A model generated the notes under the pieces. That model saw only the letters and a list, made by a program, of their open reading frames with translations. It had not been told where the DNA came from and ran no database searches. From the NCBI GenBank assembly GCA_045651865.1, contig JAZRTC010000037.1, positions 1-11,014 on the forward strand: a DNA stretch of 11,014 nt, given 5' to 3'. The translations under genes were made by a program, and so were the position numbers. Positions 1 to 6,122 of this stretch are shown piece after piece. The number at the start of each line of letters is the position of its first letter. Position 1 is the first letter of the stretch. Source of the stretch: RGIG1959 sp045651865. Its GTDB lineage: Bacteria > Bacillota > Clostridia > Oscillospirales > Acutalibacteraceae.

Positions 1-1
1 A

Positions 2-886
2 AATGTATCGACTCAAACGACAACGGATATCCAAACCACCAATACAAAATCCGATGCCGCTTCATCCTACAATTCTGCCTCGTTGCCCGATTTATCCAAC
101 ATAACCGATTTGGATATCCGCACGCACGAAATGCTCGCCGCTCAAGCACCTGCCCGCGCGTCTGTTGTGTCACCAGATGCAAACATGCCCACGGTCAATA
201 CACCAACATCAACACCTGCTTCTGCTCCGCAACAAACATCTGCAAACAATGTTCAAACCACTCCCGAGATTGATCCTGAACTCGCGAGACTAAACGAAAT
301 CGCCAACGCCGCTGTTGAAGGCAGAAAACCGAATTTACCCGCGAAATCATCAACAGCGTCCGTGGTTGACGAAGGCGATGAATTGATTGGTACACACCCA
401 AAAGAGCAACTATTCTCTAAAAGCAAAGAGGCATTTATACAACGAAGACAACACATCAAAGGATATCCTAATGCTGTTTTACAATTCGGTGTAGAACTGA
501 ATGTTCGTCAAAAAAAGATTCTAAATAAATTGCCAGAATATGACAGTAGGATTGTATTGCCCAAATCAACAGTAAGTATGAAGGATTTGGCGGCTTTAAC
601 CGCACAAACGGGTGACGAATTTGCTATGTTTACTAAAGGTGGAGAAGCGCTTATAATCAGAGGTGATGCAGTTAGTGTTAATATTACCGAAGATAGCGCA
701 ATAGAAATGGCTAAACAAGGGTATAGATGGAGCGGGCATACGCATCCTGGATGGGATTCGTTTTCTTCGTTGCAACCCTCTCTTGGCGACCAGAGGATTT
801 TGGCTTGTTTTAAGCAGGAGTATTCTGTGATTTATAACTCAAAGGGAAAATATCGTATTTTCTCAAAGCAAGGAGTGATTATGTAA
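2..886 (+). CDS. C-terminal part of a probable polymorphic toxin with a JAMM/MPN-like domain (5' end outside window)
   Basis: The frame is open to the left edge, so this is the 3' part of a longer gene; the TTG at 83 is not a credible start. Residue numbers below count from that TTG. The first ~100 residues are a low-complexity Thr/Ser/Pro/Ala linker. It contains a DIRTHEMLAA motif (nt ~113-142) that recurs in the fragment at 1243-1659. The C-terminal ~150 residues form a compact domain with Glu179, then a GHTHPG motif (His219, His221) and a downstream SLGD (Ser233, Asp236). This matches the Glu / HxH / SxxD layout of JAMM (MPN) zinc-peptidase folds, but with 14 residues between the second His and the Asp instead of the usual 10. 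I infer that it is the variable toxic tip of a secreted polymorphic toxin, because a small gene overlaps its stop codon. The delivery domain is not visible. It could instead be a non-toxic JAB-like processing domain. Confidence 0.6.
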   Translation, partial: NVSTQTTTDIQTTNTKSDAASSYNSASLPDLSNITDLDIRTHEMLAAQAPARASVVSPDANMPTVNTPTSTPASAPQQTSANNVQTTPEIDPELARLNEIANAAVEGRKPNLPAKSSTASVVDEGDELIGTHPKEQLFSKSKEAFIQRRQHIKGYPNAVLQFGVELNVRQKKILNKLPEYDSRIVLPKSTVSMKDLAALTAQTGDEFAMFTKGGEALIIRGDAVSVNITEDSAIEMAKQGYRWSGHTHPGWDSFSSLQPSLGDQRILACFKQEYSVIYNSKGKYRIFSKQGVIM

Positions 887-1137
887 TGGACTTGTACAAA
901 AAATACGAGGAGCAAATAAAGGCGTATTGTTTGGAAAACGGATTGGATTTCGAAAAATTGAAAAGAACAGGGTTGAGTTGGGGAGAGGGTGATTTATGGT
1001 TTCACTATTATGATCCTTCTGTCAAGACAAATGGATTGCTCGATGAAACACCAGCACCTATTGTGCTAATCATGGAAGTGTCTGATCAAGAAGTGGTTTT
1101 TGAACAAACAGAATATACTGAAAAATATTTGCGTTAG
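886..1137 (+). CDS. Small acidic protein, candidate immunity protein for the upstream JAMM-like toxin
   Basis: An 83-residue ORF whose ATG shares one base with the TAA of the preceding gene (TAATG). This implies translational coupling and matched expression. The product is soluble-looking, with no signal peptide or membrane segment, and is rich in Glu and Asp. It starts with a helix-like segment (MDLYKKYEEQIKAY), followed by Trp- and Tyr-containing strands (WGEGDLWFHYYDP) and a Pro-rich turn (DETPAPIVL). Size, acidity and overlap with a toxin 3' end are typical of immunity genes of polymorphic toxin systems. That role is inferred from position, and I cannot assign a named immunity family. A Shine-Dalgarno-like AAGGAG lies at about 869-874, inside the upstream gene and suitably placed for the ATG. 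A terminator follows within 30 bases, so this is the last gene of the transcript. Confidence 0.6.
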   Translation: MDLYKKYEEQIKAYCLENGLDFEKLKRTGLSWGEGDLWFHYYDPSVKTNGLLDETPAPIVLIMEVSDQEVVFEQTEYTEKYLR

Positions 1138-1166
1138 AAATATTTTGCTTGATCTCATGCAAAACA

Positions 1167-1205
1167 AAAGCGGGTGCTCTTATGAGCACCCGCTTTGTCT
1201 TTTTA
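1167..1205 (+). terminator. Rho-independent terminator of the toxin/immunity operon
   Basis: A perfect 13-bp stem (AAAGCGGGTGCTC at 1167-1179 with GAGCACCCGCTTT at 1184-1196) closes a four-base TTAT loop. It is followed by GTCTTTTTATT. It lies 29 bases after the stop of the small ORF and ends the upstream transcript. Confidence 0.92.
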
Positions 1206-1234
1206 TTGACGGATAACATCGAATTGTTTATAAT
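1206..1234 (+). promoter_or_regulatory. Near-consensus sigma-A promoter ahead of the toxin remnant
   Basis: TTGACG (1206-1211), then exactly 17 bases, then a perfect TATAAT (1229-1234). The -35 box begins at the end of the T-tract of the preceding terminator. Transcription would start near 1241 and run into a fragment with no good start codon or ribosome binding site. It may therefore be an orphan promoter left by rearrangement, a promoter for a short RNA, or chance in AT-rich DNA. Confidence 0.5.
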
Positions 1235-1242
1235 GGAATAAA

Positions 1243-1659
1243 GATGCGGCAATTCTGGACAACGGTAGTTTGTCGGGGCTCAAAGACCTTGCCACATTGA
1301 TGCCGAAAGACAGCGAAGCCTATCGTCCGTCGCAGGTTGTGGATGAGAATTCGGGAACCTACCGTGTCGGCGAACTCTACGCGGCAGTCTATGACGCGAT
1401 GACCGTCGGGAAAACAAATACGACAAACCTTGGCCCCCTCGCCGAGGGGGCTGGCACGGCGAATGCCGTGACTGGGGGAGTTTCGCAGTCCCAAACCGAC
1501 ACAAAAATTGACACTAGACCTGCAACAACATCACACGAATTTGCTTTGCCAAACCTTCCCAACATCACACCCGTAGACATCCGCACCCATGAACTCCTCG
1601 CCGCCCTTTGTCAACTATCTGCAAATAGGTTTATTTTGCCTTTTAAAGCATTTGTTTGA
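1243..1659 (+). pseudogene. Displaced, truncated fragment of a related toxin gene (pre-toxin region only)
   Basis: The frame is open from just after the TAA at 1231 to the stop at 1657-1659. It has no ATG at the 5' side; the first usable codon is a TTG at 1270 with no Shine-Dalgarno. The product begins mid-domain (AAILDNGSLSGLKDLATLMP), passes through a Ser/Thr-rich linker and reaches PNITPVDIRTHELLAA (nt ~1558-1605). That motif closely matches SNITDLDIRTHEMLAA of the first gene (nt ~95-142). After it, homology stops and the frame ends 19 residues later with no toxin domain. I read this as a recombination footprint: a partial copy of the body and linker of a polymorphic toxin gene that has lost both its start and its toxic tip. 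Its N-terminal part may match sequence of the first gene left of the window. A very short real protein cannot be excluded. Confidence 0.6.
1427..1483 (+). repeat. Short palindromic interspersed-type repeat with two hairpins, inserted in frame
   Basis: Two perfect hairpins lie side by side. One is GCCCCCTC/GAGGGGGC with a 3-base loop (1433-1451). The other is CACGGC/GCCGTG with a GAAT loop (1455-1470). ACCTTGG precedes them and ACTGGGGGAGTTT follows. The block is far more GC-rich than its surroundings. From memory it resembles a two-stem palindromic repeat scattered through Oscillospiraceae genomes; I could not check this. The segment of about 57 nt keeps the reading frame of the host fragment open. 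No second copy is present in this window, and the exact boundaries are uncertain. Confidence 0.6.
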
Positions 1660-1742
1660 GCGGATATGTCTTTTTTAACGCAAATAGGTAAAAATATGCA
1701 AGATTTTTCGATTTTGGACTAGCTTTTTTGAAAAAGTGCGTG

Positions 1743-1748
1743 TATAAT
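1743..1748 (+). promoter_or_regulatory. Likely -10 box for the secreted repeat protein
   Basis: A perfect TATAAT lies 63 bases before the ATG at 1811, in a very AT-rich intergenic stretch. No good -35 box is correctly spaced: TAGCTT is at the 17-base distance, and a TTGGAC at 1714-1719 is too far upstream. The promoter may need an activator or another sigma factor. Confidence 0.45.
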
Positions 1749-1794
1749 AAAATTTGTATAGGAATCGCACATATTCCTAAAACGAAAATTTTAT
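1747..1794 (+). promoter_or_regulatory. Long inverted repeat in the 5' UTR next to the Shine-Dalgarno
   Basis: Two nested stems are visible. The outer is ATAAAATTT (1747-1755) with AAATTTTAT (1786-1794). The inner is TAGGAAT (1759-1765) with ATTCCTA (1773-1779), around a 7-base loop. GTA and AAACGA form an asymmetric internal loop between them. The structure ends directly before AAGGAGG (1795-1801). It could be a 5' stabilising hairpin, a translational control element, or a DNA operator overlapping the start of transcription. Confidence 0.5.
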
Positions 1795-1810
1795 AAGGAG
1801 GAATACCCCT

Positions 1811-4800
1811 ATGAAGAAAACTCTTCTCAGCGTTGTGCTGTGTCTGGCTGTGATGTTGACTTCGATCGGCGGTTTGTTTGCTGTTCCCGTTTTTGCGGCG
1901 AATGAGACCAATCTGCTCGACGAAGGCAATACATTTACGGATGTCGGCACCGCAACGCACACTCTGGAAAACGGTGTCCTGACCGTTACCGCTGCGGCGG
2001 CAGGCGATTATGTTGAAATCGCTACCACAAACGGCGCGCTGATTGCTGACCAGTGCTATATCGGCGTTTCGATCACTTCTGATGTGCTGTTTGAAGTGGA
2101 AATGCGCGATACCAAGTGGTGTAAAGTTGGCTTTGCTTCGGACAACCCCTGGGCGTTCGCAGGCAATGATAGCACCGCAGGTATCAACCCCGGCACTTAC
2201 AACGATGTGATGTTCGATCTGTCCGGTGGTTACAACTGGAACGGCTGGGACAAAAATGTTCCGCTGATGAGTGTTCGCGTGATCGCGAAAGCGGCGGGCA
2301 CCATTACGGTCAACTGGCTTGTTCAGTCCGACAATATGAACCTTGTCGATATCACGACTGCAAACTATGCAGGCATCGACGGCCTGACTGAGGAGTACAA
2401 CCTCATCGGCGGCTTTGCCGAGGATTGGACCAGCAGCGATGCACAAGGTTCTTCTGCGGTTGTCGAGTATGACGACGCAGGCGCGCTGACCGTTTCCAGC
2501 ACCGCAGGTGCATGGCCGGCAGCATGCTACGATTTCGAGACCCCGATCGTGGTTCCCGCGGATTCTGTTATTGCGGCGGATTACACCGTGTATCAGACCA
2601 GCCGCGTGGCGATCTTCTTCGGTGAGTCCGATATCAACAACTACGACAGCGGCGAGTATGTGGACATCGGTCCCTCCACTGCTGCAACCGACCTTGCTAC
2701 CAGCCAGTACAAGGGCTATCAGCTCCTGTCTGACATCATCCCCGCAGAGAGCATTGATGCTGACGGCAATGTCACCATCAACTCGGTGAAGATCTGGGCG
2801 ATCGGTACGGGCAAGTGCGTGAAGGTTAACGAGCTTAAGGTTCTGTATGCTGCAGAGCAAGAGCCCGTCATCGGCACCTATGAGAACCCCTATCAGCTCG
2901 ACTTTGGTATGTGGGGTCGTGCGATCGTTTACCTTGAGCCCGGCGCAGAGGCTTATGTGCAAGCTGCTGATGCCAACGGCACCATCGTGACCGCCTACGG
3001 CGCGAACGAGGATCTTGAGGATGCTGCGGATGGCTGGTTCGTGCAGTACGGCCGTCAGTCTGTGTATCCCGATGCTACGGCGAATGCATCCTTTGAGATG
3101 AATCCCTTCTCGGATATCTTCTCGGTTATGAACACCTCTGAGACAGAGGGCCGCACCATTTACTTCGCGCTTCAGGAAGCTCCTGCAAGCAACATCGGCA
3201 CCTTCGAGTCTGGCTCGGATGTTGCTGTTGAGAATGTGAACGGTGCTTATGTTGTTGTCGGCGGCGACTATGTCACCGTGACTGACGGCATGGAAGTCAA
3301 CAACATTTATGTTGCTGAGCAAGATGGCACCCTGACCTTCTCTGTTTATTCGGAAAACTGGTTCTATGTCATCAACAACCTTACTTCCGGCGTTTACGGC
3401 GATGCTCAGTGGTCTGACAGCGACCCCGTGATGGATACCTATGAGGTTGAAGTTGCAGCGGGTGATGAAGTTCAGATCATCATCAACACCTATGACGCGA
3501 TGAGCCCGTGGGCTGCTCCCGAGGGCGCTGTGGAATGGTCGCTGACCTTCGAAGCTGCTCAGCAGGGCTGTGCACACGACGGTCTTGTCCACATGGACGC
3601 TGTCGAGGCCGGTTGCCACATGAACGGTAATGTCGAGTACTGGGTGTGCTACGACTGTGAGACTGTCTGGACCGATGAGGCCCTGACCATGATCTCCAAC
3701 ATCAAGAATGTCATCGTTCCCGCAACGGGCGAGGGCGACCTTGTGCACTTCGACGCTGTCGAGGCCGGTTGCCACATGAACGGCAATGTCGAGTACTGGG
3801 TGTGCTACGACTGCGAGCAGGTCTGGACCGATGAGGCTCTGACTCAGCTCTCCAACATCAAGAATGTCATCGTTCCCGCAACGGGCGAAGGCGACCTTGT
3901 GCACTTCGACGCTGTCGAGGGTAATTGCCATATGAACGGCAATGTCGAGTACTGGGTGTGCTACGACTGCGAGCAGGTCTGGACTGATGAGGCTCTGACC
4001 CAGCTCTCCAACATCAAGAATGTCATCGTTCCTGCACTCGGCGGCGAAGTCGTGCATGTGGAAGCGAAGGACGCTACTTGCTACGAGAACGGCAACATCG
4101 AGTACTGGTACTGCGAGACCTGCGAGCAGGTATGGCAGGATGAGGCTCTGACCCAGCTGACCAACCACAAGAATGTCATCATCGGCGCTACCCACACCAA
4201 CCTCGTGCATATGGACGCTGTCGAGGCTAATTGCCATATGAACGGTAATGTTGAGTATTGGGTGTGCTATGACTGTGAGACTGTTTGGACCAACGAGGCC
4301 CTGACGGAGATCTCCAACATCAAGAATGTCATCGTTCCCGCACTCGGCGGCGAAGTCGTGCATGTGGAAGCGAAGGACGCTACTTGCTACGAGAACGGTA
4401 ATGTTGAGCACTGGTACTGCGAGACCTGCGAGCAGGTTTGGGCGGACGAGGCTCTGACTCAGCTGACCAACCACAAGAATGTCATCATCGGCGCAACCCA
4501 CACCAACCTCGTGCATATGGATGCTGTTGAAGCGGGTTGCCATATGAACGGTAATGTTGAGTACTGGGTGTGCTACGATTGCGGCGGTGTTTGGACGAAT
4601 GAGACTCTGACGGAGATCTCCAACATCAAGAATGTCATCGTTCCTGCACTCGGCGGCGAAGTCGTGCATGTGGAAGCGAAGGATCCCACGGCTACCGAGA
4701 ACGGCAACATCGAGCACTGGTACTGCGAGACCTGCGAGCAGGTGTGGCAGGATGAGGCTCTGACTCAGCTCACCAACCACAAGAATGTGATCATTCCTGC

Positions 4801-4981
4801 AACCGGTGAGGAGGAGCCCGACCTTAACGATGCGGCTCGCCTGTTCTACATCCTCAACGGCGTCATCGAGCCGACCGAGGAAGATCTGAACAAGATGGAT
4901 GTCAACAACGACGGCGAGTTCACGCTGTACGATGTGGCCCGTATGTTCTACTTCATCAACGAGCTTATTGATGAACTGTAA
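1811..4981 (+). CDS. Large secreted protein with eight Cys/His repeats and a reduced dockerin-like C-terminus
   Basis: A 1056-residue exported protein of unknown function. The start is secure: AAGGAGG lies 9 bases before the ATG and the first residues form a signal peptide (MKK, hydrophobic core, probable cleavage after Val-Phe-Ala29). Residues ~31-590 are rich in Gly, Asp, Tyr, Trp and Val and look like three or four beta-sandwich modules: ~31-175, ~195-350, and two that open with a GTYE/GTFE motif (~355-465 and ~465-588). Such modules often bind carbohydrate or matrix, which is inference here. Residues 592-1001 are eight ~51-residue repeats with the pattern H-x7-C-x10-C-x2-C. Residues ~1003-1056 resemble a dockerin: an NDAARLFYILNG helix, then DVNNDGEFTLYD, a full calcium-loop pattern, and a second helix. 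The first calcium loop is missing. No catalytic motif, sortase signal or SLH domain is seen. It is probably a surface or scaffold-attached protein, transcribed alone. Confidence 0.85.
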   Translation: MKKTLLSVVLCLAVMLTSIGGLFAVPVFAANETNLLDEGNTFTDVGTATHTLENGVLTVTAAAAGDYVEIATTNGALIADQCYIGVSITSDVLFEVEMRDTKWCKVGFASDNPWAFAGNDSTAGINPGTYNDVMFDLSGGYNWNGWDKNVPLMSVRVIAKAAGTITVNWLVQSDNMNLVDITTANYAGIDGLTEEYNLIGGFAEDWTSSDAQGSSAVVEYDDAGALTVSSTAGAWPAACYDFETPIVVPADSVIAADYTVYQTSRVAIFFGESDINNYDSGEYVDIGPSTAATDLATSQYKGYQLLSDIIPAESIDADGNVTINSVKIWAIGTGKCVKVNELKVLYAAEQEPVIGTYENPYQLDFGMWGRAIVYLEPGAEAYVQAADANGTIVTAYGANEDLEDAADGWFVQYGRQSVYPDATANASFEMNPFSDIFSVMNTSETEGRTIYFALQEAPASNIGTFESGSDVAVENVNGAYVVVGGDYVTVTDGMEVNNIYVAEQDGTLTFSVYSENWFYVINNLTSGVYGDAQWSDSDPVMDTYEVEVAAGDEVQIIINTYDAMSPWAAPEGAVEWSLTFEAAQQGCAHDGLVHMDAVEAGCHMNGNVEYWVCYDCETVWTDEALTMISNIKNVIVPATGEGDLVHFDAVEAGCHMNGNVEYWVCYDCEQVWTDEALTQLSNIKNVIVPATGEGDLVHFDAVEGNCHMNGNVEYWVCYDCEQVWTDEALTQLSNIKNVIVPALGGEVVHVEAKDATCYENGNIEYWYCETCEQVWQDEALTQLTNHKNVIIGATHTNLVHMDAVEANCHMNGNVEYWVCYDCETVWTNEALTEISNIKNVIVPALGGEVVHVEAKDATCYENGNVEHWYCETCEQVWADEALTQLTNHKNVIIGATHTNLVHMDAVEAGCHMNGNVEYWVCYDCGGVWTNETLTEISNIKNVIVPALGGEVVHVEAKDPTATENGNIEHWYCETCEQVWQDEALTQLTNHKNVIIPATGEEEPDLNDAARLFYILNGVIEPTEEDLNKMDVNNDGEFTLYDVARMFYFINELIDEL
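3584..4813 (+). repeat. Eight tandem ~153-bp coding repeats in an A-A-A-B-A-B-A-B order
   Basis: Repeats begin at codons 592, 644, 696, 747, 798, 849, 900 and 951, and are 51 or 52 codons long. Type A carries CHMNGNVEYWVCYDC. Type B carries CYENGNIEYWYCETCEQVW or a close variant. Repeats 3-4, 5-6 and 7-8 form three copies of a ~306-bp A+B unit. Long stretches are nearly or fully identical at the nucleotide level; for example, the start of repeat 4 (from 4049) matches the start of repeat 6 (from 4355). This points to recent expansion by recombination or slippage. The last repeat has lost its first Cys (TAT in place of TCY). Confidence 0.93.
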
Positions 4982-5023
4982 GTCTTATGTAAATACCATA
5001 ATGGTATAAAGTAAGCAAAACGG

Positions 5024-5066
5024 CCCCTTGTAATCACGAAAGTGGTTACAAGGGGTCTTCTTTTTT
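5024..5066. terminator. Bidirectional terminator between convergent transcripts
   Basis: CCCCTTGTAA (5024-5033) pairs with TTACAAGGGG (5046-5055). The stem extends inward through TCAC/GTGG to a GAAA tetraloop. On the plus strand TCTTCTTTTTT follows and ends the secreted-protein transcript. On the minus strand the stem is followed by CGTTTTGCTTACTTT, so it can also end the DUF421/DUF4363 operon. The plus-strand T-tract overlaps the minus-strand stop codon at 5065-5067. Confidence 0.92.
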
Positions 5067-5445
5067 ACATAATATTTTCGGGAGTCGGGAGTTCGCTGTC
5101 TCGTAAAACACCGAGCTGGACGCGGATTACGGCAAGTGCCGAGAAGAAATCGGCGGGGTCGTCGTCACTGACAAGATAGGGCAGAGCTCCCGCCTGCTGG
5201 AAGATGCTTTCCATCCGGTCGTGGGCAAGGAAAAACGGGAACCACCGCATCTCCTGTTCCATATTTTCCGAAAGCTCTTGCGCTTTTCGGCGACATTCTT
5301 CAACCTCACCACGCTGATAGATTTCTATAAGCTCGTTGCAGGAGTCGATCAGGCGCTCGGTTGTGCGGTTTTGCAAAAGCAATGCACCGACACTCATTGC
5401 GACGACCAGTGCCAGCAGTCCGATGGCAATGTAGACCCGTTTCAT
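5065..5445 (-). CDS. DUF4363-like single-pass membrane-anchored protein
   Basis: A 126-residue protein. The start is the ATG read from 5445, with AAAGGAG 7-8 bases upstream; longer versions of the frame would extend uselessly into the upstream gene. Residues ~4-25 form one hydrophobic segment (VYIAIGLLALVVAMSVGALL). They are followed by a mainly helical, charged domain (LIDSCNELIEIYQRGEVEE, then a CRRKAQELSENMEQEMRWF segment) that probably lies outside the membrane. This architecture and length match DUF4363 proteins of Clostridia, which are often encoded right after a DUF421 gene, as here. Start and upstream stop overlap as ATGA (5442-5445), so translation is coupled and the two products probably work together at the membrane. 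No molecular function is established that I can name. The family name is from memory of sequence and context. Confidence 0.75.
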   Translation of the reverse strand: MKRVYIAIGLLALVVAMSVGALLLQNRTTERLIDSCNELIEIYQRGEVEECRRKAQELSENMEQEMRWFPFFLAHDRMESIFQQAGALPYLVSDDDPADFFSALAVIRVQLGVLRDSELPTPENIM

Positions 5446-6122
5446 TCGGACAGCTCCTTTTGTATGAGATAATAGTCTTTGGCACGGTTGACAGTCAGAA
5501 GCATCACCTGCTCGCGCGGACAGCCTTCGCGGGTCAAGGTGCTGTCGATCCATTTCTCGGTGATCCCGCAGGTGGTCATAGCCCATTTACACAACTTGCC
5601 GTCGGCAACCACGACCAGCGGCATACCGTGGTCGGTGGGGATATCACCGCCGAGATCCTCCCGTGCAACAGGGCGCTTGGCGGCGGTGGGGTAGACGGTT
5701 ACCGTGCCGTTGGTTTCGGCAATGGCGGCCTGCACATCCCGCAGATCAAAGATGTTTTGCTTACGCAAGCATTCGCTCAGATCCTCCACGGACATACGGA
5801 GCTTGCGCAGCACACCCTGATCAATCTTCCCTTCGTAGACGATCACAAGAGGAGTACCGCTGACAAGAGAAGCGAACTTGTTGCTTTTGAGCATCCATGC
5901 CGACAGCAGAATCTCGGCCGCGACCAGTACAAAAATCGGGATCAGTCCGCTCAGAAGCGGAATGGAGCTGTCCTGCATCGGCACAGAGGCGAGATCGGAA
6001 ATCAGCAGGGTCACGACAAGCTCAATCGGTTGCAGTTCCCCAAGCTGGCGCCGCCCCATCACACGCATCGCCATAATGAGAACCGCGTATATGATCACGG
6101 TGCGGATCGCAATTACCGCCAT
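5442..6122 (-). CDS. DUF421 / YetF-family membrane protein
   Basis: A 226-residue protein. The chosen start is the ATG read from 6122, with AAGGAGG 7 bases upstream (6130-6136); the in-frame ATG 14 codons earlier has no such site. The N-terminal ~80 residues hold about three membrane helices (AVIAIRTVIIYAVLIMAMRV, ELVVTLLISDLASVP, LLSGLIPIFVLVAAEILLSA), with the family-typical RVMGRRQLGEL after the first. The cytosolic-type C-terminal part carries the conserved pattern PLVIVYEGKI, then LRMSVEDLSECLRKQNIFDL, DVQAAIAETNGTVTV. These are hallmarks of DUF421/YetF_C proteins. Members occur in spore-forming Firmicutes, and the 2Duf protein of spore membranes contains this domain; whether this copy acts in spores is unknown. 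It is the first gene of the pair with the DUF4363-like gene, divergent from rpoB. I found no clean promoter box for it between 6123 and 6206. Confidence 0.85.
   Translation of the reverse strand: MAVIAIRTVIIYAVLIMAMRVMGRRQLGELQPIELVVTLLISDLASVPMQDSSIPLLSGLIPIFVLVAAEILLSAWMLKSNKFASLVSGTPLVIVYEGKIDQGVLRKLRMSVEDLSECLRKQNIFDLRDVQAAIAETNGTVTVYPTAAKRPVAREDLGGDIPTDHGMPLVVVADGKLCKWAMTTCGITEKWIDSTLTREGCPREQVMLLTVNRAKDYYLIQKELSE

Noticed and set aside
1244..1300. 18-codon ORF from the ATG just after the orphan promoter
   Set aside because: It is out of frame with the toxin fragment, has only a poor GGAATAAAG upstream, and its sequence shows no protein-like features.
1643..4780. Uninterrupted minus-strand frame of 1045 codons opposite the secreted repeat protein
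   Set aside because: It mirrors the repeats and codon bias of the plus-strand gene, which has a signal peptide, a Shine-Dalgarno and a dockerin-like end. The antisense product looks repetitive only because the sense gene is.
3584..4813. Tandem 153-bp repeats considered as a CRISPR or other DNA-level array
   Set aside because: The repeats are codon-phased inside one open frame, have no spacer/repeat alternation of CRISPR size, and differ mostly by protein-conserving changes.
4993..5007. Small perfect palindrome ATACCAT-A-ATGGTAT after the secreted-protein stop codon
   Set aside because: It is too short to call an operator with confidence and sits between a stop codon and a terminator, where a regulatory site is unlikely. 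It may add to 3' end structure.
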